DNA from: Chrysochromulina tobinii
Taxonomy: Eukaryota > Haptophyta > Prymnesiales > Chrysochromulinaceae
DNA: 27,993 nt
NCBI GenBank assembly: GCA_001275005.1
Contig: JWZX01003374.1
Location: forward strand, 1-27,993
Reading direction: 5' to 3'
The position numbers and the translations under genes are program-made. Under the pieces are notes generated by a model. It made no database searches. It was not told where the DNA came from and was given only the letters and a program-made list of their open reading frames with translations. Below are positions 20,501 through 27,993 of this stretch, piece by piece (the first letter of the stretch is position 1; every line of letters starts with the position of its first letter).

Positions 20501-23500
20501 GCGACTGGCATGTCGCACGTCTCACATGCGGCCTATGTGAGCACGAGCTGCATGCAGTGCAGGGCACCGAGCTCGTCCATGTGGATGAACGTGACACGTG
20601 CAAATCGTGCACCGGCGGCTATCGATGGAGCCACGCCTCCTCTCGCCTTGACAATTGAGATGGCGTTGAACGGCAAGGATTTCACAAACACCTTCCCGGA
20701 GCGAACGTTCCACTTCGACGATACATTGCATCTGATCGAAATGCACCCTCGCCAAGGCCCAGTTTTGGGTGGCACGGTCGTGACGATTGCTCTCATCCCC
20801 GGTAAGCAAACTCAACATTTTGCGCGTCCGCGTCCTCCTCGCAAGGCTGATGTCCCTGCTTTCTTGCGGCTCGCAGATCCTGCGGCGGTCGCGCTTTCGC
20901 AATTGCAATGCAGCTTCAATACGATTCGCGTGACTGCACATCTGAGTCATGCGAGCAACGTCCGCTGTGCGACTCCACCCTCCCGGGAGTGGGTGGGTAT
21001 GGTTGTCGTTCGGGTGCTCTCAGACCGGCATGAAATTTCAAACAGCCTTACGTTTGAGTACGTCCCGGAGACGAGCTTGGCACCAATTGCTGATTCTTTC
21101 CGCCTCTCTTCCCACATCCACGTTGACAATATTTATCCGAGCCAAGGACCCGCTAGTGGAGGAACAATCCTAACCGTGAAGGGGGGTGCCTTCGTGGCAG
21201 CAAGCACGTGGTTCTGTGCGTTTGGGACGATTCAAGTCGTTGCACGCGTTATGAGCGACCTTCATTTGCTGTGCGTCTCGCCACCCTCGTCAGGAAACCA
21301 TGTGGTGCCTCTGTTCGTTCGCGATGACGCGGGTGGTGACATCGGCACTGACAGTGCGCTGACGTTCACCTTCGTGCCAGGGCTCAGCATTAGACATTTG
21401 CGACCCTCGCACGGCCCGGTGCTCGGAGGCTTCGTAATCACGATGAGCTTGGACGTCCCAAGTGTCCCAGATGATCTTTCCTCGCCGCTGTGCGTCTTTG
21501 GGCAGGAAGGAACCCGAGTGCCCGCATCTTTCCTTGCGCCAGGAGCTGTCGCATGCGTCGCTCCCGCGAAAGGAGAAGGCGCGGTAGCGGTTGCTGTGGC
21601 AAGTGCTCTTTCGGCTTCGGTCTCGCAACTGCCCAACGCTGCTGTCTTTTACTACGTTGAGGTGCGCGTGGATCAAGCGACACCTCTCAACGGCCCAGTG
21701 ATGGGCCAGACGGAGGTTCTTTTCACGGGACGATATCTTGGAGTGCTTCGAAACTCCCCGCTAGTGTGCAAGGTTGATGGGCGGTCAGCAGTAGCGCTGG
21801 TTGTCTTGCCGTCACGGATATCTTGCAAAACGCCGGGAGTCGACGTTGTCAAGGTGGCCACGTTCGCACTGATTGTGGATGGGGAAACCCCACTTCGATT
21901 GGCCCATTTTGCATTTCACTTCTTCTCTACACCTGCACTGCTTAGTATTCATCCTGGCGCTGCACCCGTGCATGGAGGGTCCCTGGTGACCTTGATGACA
22001 CGTTTAGACTTGTCGATCCATGTCGGGCCGTATTGCCGCTTTGGCGATTCTACCTTGCTCTACGCTGCGCACAGGATGAGCACCACGGACATCTCGTGCA
22101 TCACCCCCGCCATGGCAGTCGGTGCGCAGTCGGTGGCACTCACGTGGAATGGCCGAGAGTTTTCGTCGGCCATTCAAATGCTCGAGGTTGTTGGGAATGT
22201 TGTAGTGCATGAAGTGAAGCCAAGCTGCGGCCCGCTGCTGGGCGGGACTCGTGTCGTCCTTTCGGGCGGCCCATTCGGACGTCGCACGTCTCTTCTGGCG
22301 TTGCTTCGCTGTCGCATTGGAAACGGCACAACGGTGGAAGGGACAGTCGTGGATTGGAATCAGCTGTTATGCACCACCCCTCCCCTCGCCGATGGTGTCC
22401 AGGCTGGCATGTACGACTTTGACGTGACCAATTCTCATGACAGCTTCACGACCGTCGGGTTTTTTCGATATGTCACTCCGACGTTGACGCGCATGGCGCC
22501 GACGTCTGGGCCGCTTGCTGGTGGTACGAAGTTGATGGTTTCGGTCGGTGATTCGTGCGGAATGCAGTTCGTGTGCCTCATCGGAGACCAAGTTGCGGCT
22601 GCAACTCGAGAGTCCACGGCGGCGTTCACGTGCGTCACGCCCCGGGCATCTTCCGCTCGCGGTAGGCACGTCGCGTTCAGAATGAGCGCCGACGGCGTCC
22701 AGCTGGCGACTCGGCTCTCGTTCCAGTACATGCCCACGGCCGAAGTGCATTCTGCACGTCCTCTGCTCGCACTCGAGCGCGGTGGCACAAGGATCGAGGT
22801 GCTTGGGCGCAATTTCGTTCCTTCAGCCGGGCTACACTGCACATTCGAAGGCAGGCTCGTGCAAGCGGAGTGGATCTCTGCGACACTCGTTGCTTGCACA
22901 GCCCCTCCAAGAGATGCTGATGGCCCATGGACTGAAGTGTCAGTTACAAACTGGGCATCTCCCTTCTGGGCGCGACGACGTGGTGCTCATATCAGGTACG
23001 TAGGCGGCGTATCTGTCGTCTCAGCCATTGACCCGCCAGCAGGTCCACGGCATGGTGGCACCTTGCTCACCCTTCACGGGAGCGGGTTTCAGAACTTGGC
23101 CAACGCTACATGCGATTTCGGCGCGACAGAAACCGTCGCCACCAAGTTGCAGGACGATCTAGCCATTTGCTCAACGCCCTTCAGGCGACGTTCCGCTCGC
23201 GTTGCTCTACGTCTCGTGGCGGGAGACTATGAGCAGCACAGCCATGCTACCTCTCAGATAGTGTTTGACTTTCACGAGGTTGTCAGCGTCCGCTCAGTGG
23301 AGCCCCGTGATGGGCCAGAGGCAGGAGGTACTCCCGTGACTTTGACAGGTGGGCCTTTCGTGCCGATGGCGAATTTCTCGTGCACTTTTATTGATGACAG
23401 TCCAACGGAAGACGCAACCTCCGTCCCTGCTTCAATTGCAGCCGCCGATGCGGTCCGCTGTATCACCCCGCCGCGTCGCGCCTCAGCGACAGGCCGCCTC

Positions 23501-26500
23501 CAGCTCAGCGCAAGCGGCGCTGTTCTCGGCAGCGATTGGCTGCCTTATATATTTGTAAGTATGCCAAGAGCTGCGGGGCTCGTACCTGCTGCTGGGCCAC
23601 GACTCGGGGGAGACATCATACGTGTTCAAGGAACCGGATTTTGGGACTCTCCTGGTTTATCTTGCTGGTTCGGCGAAGCTGCTGTGCGCGCTCGATTCAT
23701 TTCGCCGAATCTAGTCACGTGCCATTCTCCTCCTGGGCGCGGGATTGTGAGTGTCGCGGTGAGAATTCCCCAGGCAGAGACTACCCCCGTGCTGGAGCCA
23801 CACCAGCTTCCCGTATTCGCTTTTATGTCTGCATCTCGCATCACCGCGCTGGTTCCAACGCACGGTCCGTGGCGTGGTCTCGGGAGGGTGGCCGTCGTCG
23901 GAAGGCATCTTCCTTTGAACAGCGTTTGCATGTTTGGTGCGACCGCATCGGGGCCGGCGACGTCGGCTTCGCCTGACCTCGTCTTGTGTGACGCCCCGCA
24001 ACGGTTGCCGCTCGAGGCCGCTGTGCACGTTGCGCTACAGGCGGCCGACGAGCGCATCGTGTCGCAAGGCATGCGCTACGCCGTTGATCCGAGTGCCGAG
24101 ATCTTGTCAGTCACTCCTTTGTCTGGACCTGCTCTGGGTGGTACCATTCTCACAATTGAGGCCCGGCACGCGTACGGGTCGCCTGCTTGTGATTTCTTCG
24201 ATGCCACGAGCTTCCAGTCCATCCGCGTTGTGGCCAACGTCGATGACTCTACGCATGTGCTCTGCCAGTCACCACCGATGTCTTCTGCTAGGCTGATCTC
24301 CGTGAGCGTCGGGTCTATCGACTACGAAGCAGAAGTGCTCGAGCTCTCGAGGTCTCCCCATTCATTTCGGTATCACGCTCCTTGCAGCGTCGACGCCGTC
24401 TACCCGAACGCTGGCCCCGAAGCCGGCGGCGTGATGATTCAATTGGTGGGCACAGATTTTCTCCTTACCACTGAGCCGTTCCTGTACTTTGGTACACTTG
24501 CCGTCCGTGGCGTCGCTGTTAATGCTACGATGGTCGAATGCACGACACCGCAGCATGGCGGTGACGTGAGTGTCCCAGTTGTACTGTCTTTCAATGGCCA
24601 AGATCAGTGCATCGGTAGCGCGCCGTACTCATTTGTTCGCGTAGGCAAGGTCCAGGTCTGGCCCACCATGGGCCCGGCCGCAGGTGGCACAACAATAACC
24701 GTCGACGGCGTCGGATTCGCGAATGCCAAGTTTGCGTGCGTGTTCGGACTGCGGACGGTTATGGCAAGATGGGTGTCGTCCAACCGCATCGAGTGCTCGA
24801 CACCACGCGGCCCCGTGCATGAGGCCGTGCTCTTATCGTTCTCGATCAATGGAGAAGGTGGACACGACACGGCAGTTTTTGAGTACCAGCCTCCTGTTCT
24901 AGTATCATCACTTTGGCCAACATCTGGTCCTGCTCGTGGAGGGACGCTAGTTCGTATTCATGGCGTTCACTTTTCTCGACGCAGTTTAGTATCATTGCGG
25001 TGCCGATTCAACGCGTCGTCTGTGGCAGCGACGTTTCTTAGTGCAGCCATTTTAGAATGCCGATCCCCGCCATTGGTGAACATCGAGGCGGTCAGGCCGA
25101 CACCGCTGTCTGGATCTCATCGTGGAGCCTGTGTCGAGGTGACGCAAAACGAGGTTGACTTCACATCCAGTGGCGCCCTCACATTTGTGTTTGGTGATGA
25201 TATTGTTGTGACTGCGGTAATGCCCTCCTCCGGCCCCACGCGTGGAGGCACCATGGTCGAGATCAGGGGCGGAAATTTTGAGGCTTCGACAGAGTTTTCG
25301 TGCCGCTTTGGAGCTACCTACGTTGCAGCGAGCGTGCGGTCCTCAACTGCACTACTTTGTTCTGCCCCCCCTCATGTACCGAATCTTGTAGAGGTGACCA
25401 TCCGCGTCGAAGATTACGACGTCTCCGGATTTGCCGTCTACAGCTATCATTCAATTGCGAACGTGTTCTCTGTGACGCCAGCGCACGGACCTAGACACGG
25501 CGGCACCGTAGTGGGTCTCCTGGGAGACGGCTTCAAGTTCACGCGTGAGCTCAGGTGCAGATTTGCTAGAACAGTGGTCTTGGCTCAGCGCGTCTCTGAC
25601 AATGCGCTAAACTGCACATCTCCACCGCACCAGCCTGGGCTGGTGGTCGTCGAAGTGAGTGATAATGGTGTGGACTTTTCGAGCGGCAACGCCAGCTTTC
25701 TGTACCTTGACCGAGCAATGATCGAATCCATTTTTCCGGCTGTTGTGCCGGCGAGTGGACGCGTTACATTTCGGGTAAGCGGACGAAATTTCTTACCAGG
25801 AACAACCTGCCTCATCTCAAACCTGACAGCCTCATACACCACCTGGATATCCTCAAACGAGTTGCTGTGCTCTTTCGAGGAGCTCGGAGAAGTTGGGTCG
25901 TCCAGTGTCAGAATCAGCAGCAATGCACAGGATGTAGCGACCGGGTCGTCAGCGCTTGACGTTGCACGCCTATGGTTTGTGGAAAGCATCGAGCCCGAAT
26001 CAGGTTCGGCGTCCGGAGGGACGCTCGTGACTGTGGCGGGGAGCGGGTTCGTGCGTGGCCCAGGTTTGGCGTGCCGTTTTGGCTTGGGCGTGCCCGTAGC
26101 GGCAACCTGGCACTCGGCGGGCTCGCTTTCATGCGTCTCGCGCCCCGTTGGCCGTGCCGGTAACGTGACCCTCGAGGTCAGCATGAACAACCAAGACTTC
26201 AGCGCCAACGGCGTGCTGTTCGAGTTTCTCGGACCTCCATCCGTTAGGATGGTCCGTCCGCCCCAAGGACCCGCGGGAGGCGGCACCCTCGTGAGGGTGC
26301 ACGGCGGACCGTTTTTGCAGCGCTCTGCCGCACTTGGCGCCCTTTTGTGCCGCTTTGGACATGCGAGCCCCTCGGCAGCGCGACGCGTGTCGAGCGACGT
26401 GCTCGAGTGCGTCGCGCCGGCGCACCAGGCACGTACCGTCCAACTCGAGGTGGCCGTAAACGGTGTGGACTTCACAGCCGAGGGCATCGCCTTCACATAC

Positions 26501-27993
26501 ACGGCCCCAGAGATCCGATCGGTGCACCCTGTGCTCGGCCCTGTGCACGGTGGCACTGTTGTCAACATTGGCGGCACCAACATGCTTAGGAGTGCTGCCG
26601 CTGCGTGCCGAATTGGCACGACGGTGGTACCGGCAGTATGGCTTTCGGTATCCCAAATGCAGTGTGTGACGCCGCCCGTGCCGAGCGGTGTGAGCACCAT
26701 TGAAATGATGATCGGCTCTGCGAGTGGAAGCGTCGCTGGCGTGCACTTGTTTGAGTTCCAGGCTGCTGCCTTTGTGTATGCAGCTCTGCCACGTTCAGGA
26801 CCTGTTGCAGGAGGGACTGAGGTGAGCCTCAATGGCCAGGACTTCTCGCTTCGCTCGTCCGCGCTGCGGCTTGTGCGCTGCCGTTTCAATCTCACGGCGG
26901 TTCCTGCCAACGTGGTCAATCGGTCGCTGCTCCTCTGCACATCGCCCGCGCGTGCGCATCTCCTTGGTATCCTGGACTCGACGATGACGTCGGGAGCAGT
27001 GCCGGTGGAGATGAGCAACAACGTAGTCGATTATACAACATCCGGCCTCAGCTTCGTTTATCAGCAGGAGCCCCAGGTCCTCGGCGTGCGGCCACGTGCT
27101 GGGCCAGCAGCAGGGGGGGCGATTGTCACGGTTGTGGGCAGGAACTTCATGGCGGGCGAGTCTCATTGCCGATTTGGAACTCGTTCTGTGCCGGCGACAT
27201 ACCTCTCTGAGGCGGCTGCCCAATGCCTCTCGCCCGCCCACGACACGACGGAGCGTCACCGTGTTCTCGTGAGCATGAGCATCAATGGCCAAGACTTTGG
27301 AGCATCTCGCATCCTCTTCACGTACCATGCAGCAGTGCAAGTCACCCGCATCCAGCCGGCTCAGGGTCCCGAACGAGGCCGAACGATTGTGAGCGTGTTT
27401 GGTCTTGGATTTGTGCACTCAACATCTCTCAAGTGCAAGTTCGGGACCATGGTTGTCGACGCAGTGCCCTTGAGCAGCACGTCTCTCAACTGCACAGCCC
27501 CTTCTTTGCGCGCGGGCCGTGTCGCGCTCGAGGTGAGTGTGAACGGCGCCGACTTTTCCTGGAGTAACTCGACCTTTACGTACATGGCTGACGTCCGCAT
27601 CTTACTCATTATCCCTCAATCCGGCCCACAGCGTGGGCACAGCCTTGTAAGCGTCGTGGGCAGTAGCATCTTGCCAGGGAGCACGTGTCGGTTTGGTGCT
27701 GTCGCCGCCCTGGCTGCCAGCTTCGTGTCTGGCAGCGAGCTTCGCTGCGTCTCCCCAGCCCAGGCGAGTGGGTTGTACGCCATTGAGATCACGAGCAACA
27801 TGCAGGACTTCAGTGCAAGCCGACTAGAATATGAATACCTGGAGCAGTGGTCGGTTTCGAGCGTCAGCCCCCACGCAGGGACGGTTGAGGGAGGCGCGCT
27901 CGTGGCTGTGGCGGGGAGCGGGTTCGTGCGTGGCCCAGGTTTGGCGTGCCGTTTTGGCTTGGGCGTGCCCGTAGCGGCAACCTGGCACTCGGC
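5501..27993 (+). CDS. Giant secreted multi-IPT/TIG-domain protein (3' partial)
   Basis: Exons: 5501..8978, 9061..9729, 9797..12938, 13058..14088, 14171..14425, 14488..14698, 14779..14871, 14959..15344, 15434..19710, 19780..20348, 20460..20801, 20877..>27993. After removing 11 introns and one extra base near 11584, about 7190 codons remain and the frame is still open at the window end. Residues 1 to about 29 are a signal peptide (hydrophobic core MLLQLLWLQVLMQLAASG). Residues about 62-207 form a beta-sandwich-like domain. About 77 IPT/TIG units of about 90 aa follow, each with the pattern P-x-x-GP-x-x-GGT-x-V-x-V-x-G, then C-x-F, then (I/V)-x-C-x-(S/T/A)-P. IPT/TIG folds are Ig-like beta sandwiches found in cell-surface receptors such as plexins and fibrocystin and in some transcription factors. 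With a signal peptide and N-glycosylation sequons, an extracellular fibre, adhesin or cell-coat role is inferred. No catalytic domain or transmembrane segment is seen in the window; an anchor may lie beyond it. The start codon is the first ATG of the open frame and begins the signal peptide; the second ATG (5531) would also keep the hydrophobic core. Confidence 0.9.
5684..6121 (+). other. N-terminal beta-sandwich (galactose-binding-like) domain of the giant protein
   Basis: Residues about 62-207 differ from the TIG units. They start with a Cys pair (CGSDGC), then a Trp-rich segment (SWIGSP), a strand pair (LVVASVSFEVAEPACASFDL), the motif VLSAELNGRPL, and an ending with ALGTNSLVLSVARG and IGLYISG. 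The order of Trp-Ile, a hydrophobic strand, 'LNG', then 'G-x-N-x-L-x-x-x-V' and 'G-L' resembles jelly-roll carbohydrate-binding-like domains of secreted proteins. Ligand binding is inference only. Confidence 0.45.
7454..8406 (+). repeat. GC-rich island 1: 801-bp three-TIG module with flanking direct repeats
   Basis: 7454-7605 and 8255-8406 are near-identical (152 bp, four mismatches), offset exactly 801 bp (267 codons). The whole interval is extremely GC-rich, with G or C at almost every third codon position, and the change from neighbouring codon use is abrupt at both ends. It encodes three TIG units plus the start of a fourth, and stays in frame. The high GC also makes long spurious ORFs in other frames. 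Confidence 0.9.
8979..9060 (+). other. Giant gene intron 1 (82 nt, phase 1)
   Basis: The donor is ACAG|GTACGC and the acceptor ATGACAG|GTC. Splicing joins GGTVVSVTG to RNFQNSEGLSCRFG, restoring a TIG unit and moving from frame 2 to frame 3. Confidence 0.9.
9337..9408 (+). other. Possible extra in-frame intron (72 nt) in the giant gene
   Basis: TIG unit 12 is about 27 residues longer than its relatives between GGT and the first Cys. GTGCGC at 9337 (a donor used elsewhere in this window) and CCGCAG ending at 9408 would remove 24 codons without a frame change and bring the spacing near normal. The interval has no stop codon, so it may equally be coding. It is counted as coding in the total length. 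Confidence 0.35.
9730..9796 (+). other. Giant gene intron 2 (67 nt, phase 1)
   Basis: The donor is G|GTGCGT and the acceptor GCCGCAG|TT. Splicing joins LYCIVGSS-V to AAAARWESDNFIHCETGP, giving the expected spacing between the two Cys positions of a TIG unit and moving from frame 3 to frame 1. Confidence 0.85.
11560..11600 (+). other. One-base frame break at the left edge of GC-rich island 2
   Basis: Upstream codons in frame 1 read AEVRSAHPEVGVDTG; downstream TIG codons are in frame 2 and read GGTLVTLYGSG. Dropping one G from GGG at 11584-11586 joins them perfectly as VGVDTGGTLVTLYG. No intron fits: the only donor-acceptor pair nearby would be about 20 nt. The second copy of the same repeat (from 12385) is in frame. 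Likely causes are an assembly or sequencing error, a conversion junction, or a true frameshift that would truncate the protein shortly after 11790. Confidence 0.8.
11584..12572 (+). repeat. GC-rich island 2: 801-bp three-TIG module with flanking direct repeats
   Basis: 11584-11771 and 12385-12572 are 188 bp long with a single mismatch (C11716/T12517), offset exactly 801 bp. As in island 1, third codon positions are almost all G or C and both edges are abrupt. The encoded TIG units are a different set from those of island 1 but the module length is identical. Confidence 0.9.
12939..13057 (+). other. Giant gene intron 3 (119 nt, phase 1)
   Basis: The donor is ATG|GTGAGT and the acceptor GCCCACAG|GTAC. 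Splicing joins DTLLSIHG to TGFVPPYTSGVKCIF, at the same point in the TIG unit as intron 1, and moves from frame 2 to frame 1. Confidence 0.9.
14089..14170 (+). other. Giant gene intron 4 (82 nt, phase 0)
   Basis: The donor is CCGCAG|GTGATG and the acceptor TTCCATAG|GAT. Splicing joins LHPAMGPQ to DGGTLLSIFGSDF, completing the GP-x-x-GGT turn and moving from frame 1 to frame 2. Confidence 0.9.
14426..14487 (+). other. Giant gene intron 5 (62 nt, phase 0)
   Basis: The donor is CCCAAG|GTGCGC and the acceptor GGATGCAG|GTA. Splicing joins LQFEHYPK to VHVSAVVPQRGPVFG, at a boundary between two TIG units, and moves from frame 2 to frame 1. It is the shortest intron found. Confidence 0.85.
14699..14778 (+). 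other. Giant gene intron 6 (80 nt, phase 1)
   Basis: The donor is GCAG|GTAGGG (weak) and the acceptor GCCTGCAG|AG. Splicing joins LGFVTA-E to VTNNGVDFS, recreating the 'VEVSNNGVDFS'-type strand seen in related units, and moves from frame 1 to frame 3. Confidence 0.85.
14872..14958 (+). other. Giant gene intron 7 (87 nt, phase 1)
   Basis: The donor is AACG|GTAGTT and the acceptor CCTGTAG|GG. Splicing joins VLHVEPDNG to PTAGGTLVTIHG. It leaves a 93-nt exon (14779-14871) between introns 6 and 7. The intron is a multiple of three but contains an in-frame TGA. Confidence 0.85.
15345..15433 (+). other. Giant gene intron 8 (89 nt, phase 0)
   Basis: The donor is CTGCAG|GTGCTA and the acceptor GCTCAG|TGC. 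Splicing joins RRATSTRLQ to CISPPHNLGFVQVAV, restoring the second Cys motif (x-L-x-C-x-S-P-P), and moves from frame 3 to frame 2. Confidence 0.9.
19538..19605 (+). other. Cys-rich loop insertion in one TIG unit
   Basis: Within the TIG unit beginning near 19335 there is an extra segment, CPARCTQDGSGDLCHSC, with spacing C-x3-C-x8-C-x2-C. No other unit in the window has such an insert. It could form a small disulfide-bonded knob on the fibre; EGF-like or metal-binding identity is not supported by the spacing. Confidence 0.6.
19711..19779 (+). other. Giant gene intron 9 (69 nt, phase 2)
   Basis: The donor is ATCAG|GTGCGT and the acceptor TTGCTGCAG|G. Splicing joins QSDVVVI-R to LHPSRGPLTGRSVIEL. 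The unspliced reading meets a TGA at 19754-19756, so splicing is required. Confidence 0.9.
20349..20459 (+). other. Giant gene intron 10 (111 nt, GC-AG type, phase 1)
   Basis: The best junction is TCAG|GCGAGT to TGAACAG|GG, giving LTIIGS-G-FAPSAFATCRF, a perfect TIG sequence. That makes it a GC-AG intron. A GT donor a few bases further on (GCGA|GTTGCA) would disturb the motif. The intron contains an in-frame TGA (20453-20455) and a perfect 18-bp tandem duplication (20358-20375 and 20376-20393). Confidence 0.75.
20802..20876 (+). other. Giant gene intron 11 (75 nt, phase 1)
   Basis: The donor is CCCG|GTAAGC and the acceptor GGCTCGCAG|AT. Splicing gives TVVTIALIP-D-PAAVALSQLQCSFN with normal TIG spacing. 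The interval is in frame and stop-free, so retention would insert 25 residues. It is placed from strong splice sites and spacing, not from a frame change. Confidence 0.75.
26031..26118 (+). repeat. 88-bp perfect repeat within TIG units, copy 1
   Basis: It is identical base for base to 27906-27993, offset 1875 bp (625 codons, seven TIG units). It encodes VAGSGFVRGPGLACRFGLGV and onward. Upstream sequence diverges at once except for a short GCTCGTG match. Confidence 0.9.
27906..27993 (+). repeat. 88-bp perfect repeat within TIG units, copy 2 (runs off window)
   Basis: This is the second copy of 26031-26118. Identity continues to the last base of the window, so the true repeat is longer. Neighbouring TIG units are far more diverged, so this is a recent duplication or conversion event. 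Confidence 0.9.

Larger units (their letters stand above)
6121..27993 (+). repeat. Array of about 77 IPT/TIG-encoding units
   Basis: Units were counted from the 'P-x-x-GP-x-x-GGT' turn. Approximate starts: 6133, 6430, 6696, 6957, 7216, 7504, 7771, 8036, 8305, 8588, 8918, 9257, 9607, 9955, 10216, 10474, 10756, 11020, 11287, 11545, 11804, 12070, 12345, 12605, 12874, 13258, 13517, 13789, 14050, 14488, 14841, 15196, 15536, 15800, 16058, 16339, 16613, 16900, 17197, 17456, 17729, 17999, 18263, 18527, 18805, 19071, 19335, 19695, 20024, 20276, 20727, 21116, 21381, 21662, 21931, 22199, 22478, 22739, 23010, 23282, 23551, 23831, 24100, 24383, 24646, 24893, 25199, 25454, 25716, 25976, 26237, 26507, 26768, 27074, 27337, 27593, 27854. 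Most are diverged at DNA level; exceptions are listed separately. Units at about 11287, 19071 and 25716 have a degenerate turn. Every third unit is of one subtype, giving a super-period of about 265 codons. Confidence 0.85.

Noticed and set aside
23551-23590. Intron starting at the perfect donor GTAAGTATG (about 23555)
   Set aside because: The continuous frame through it already gives a normal TIG unit (GLVPAAGPRLGGD), so splicing would damage the motif.
25585-27021. 478-aa antisense ORF
   Set aside because: It is the reverse complement of codon-biased TIG sequence and repeats a reversed TIG pattern; no independent domain.

Overview
The window looks like nuclear DNA of a single-celled eukaryote, probably an alga or another free-living protist. 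It has GT-AG spliceosomal introns of 62-259 nt, a eukaryote-specific phosphatase subunit, and a tRNA gene with A and B boxes, no encoded CCA and a T-run terminator. GC content is moderate (roughly mid-50s percent by eye), with two very GC-rich islands. I cannot place the organism more precisely from sequence alone.

Layout, all genes on the + strand. Positions 1-273 hold no recognisable gene, only short inverted and direct repeats and an AT-rich tract. A tRNA-Thr(CGU) gene lies at 274-345. Only 51 bp later begins PPP4R3/SMEK, regulatory subunit 3 of protein phosphatase 4 (397-3901, three exons, 1059 aa). A 1.6-kb intergenic region follows (3902-5500). It contains a 32-bp repeat present twice, a degenerate ATGCA-rich array, a degenerate GATACAT-rich array with perfect palindromes, C-tracts and two inverted repeats upstream of the next gene.

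The rest of the window (5501 to beyond 27993) is one giant gene. It encodes a signal peptide, an N-terminal beta-sandwich-like domain and then about 77 consecutive IPT/TIG (Ig-like) units. I place 11 introns by reading-frame continuity, and the coding sequence is still open at the window edge after about 7190 codons. The product is expected to be a secreted or cell-surface fibre-like protein. It is not a set of separate genes: each frame change except one is explained by an intron that restores a TIG motif exactly.

The most interesting structure is inside this gene. The TIG units are organised in a super-period of three (about 265 codons), marked by an N-glycosylation sequon at the same place in every third unit. 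Two GC-rich islands (7454-8406 and 11584-12572) each contain one 801-bp, three-TIG module flanked by nearly identical direct repeats. In the second island the reading frame slips by one base exactly at the left edge of the repeat. This pattern suggests either recent module insertion or gene conversion, or a longer tandem array collapsed during assembly. A further 88-bp perfect repeat (26031-26118 and 27906-27993) runs off the window end.
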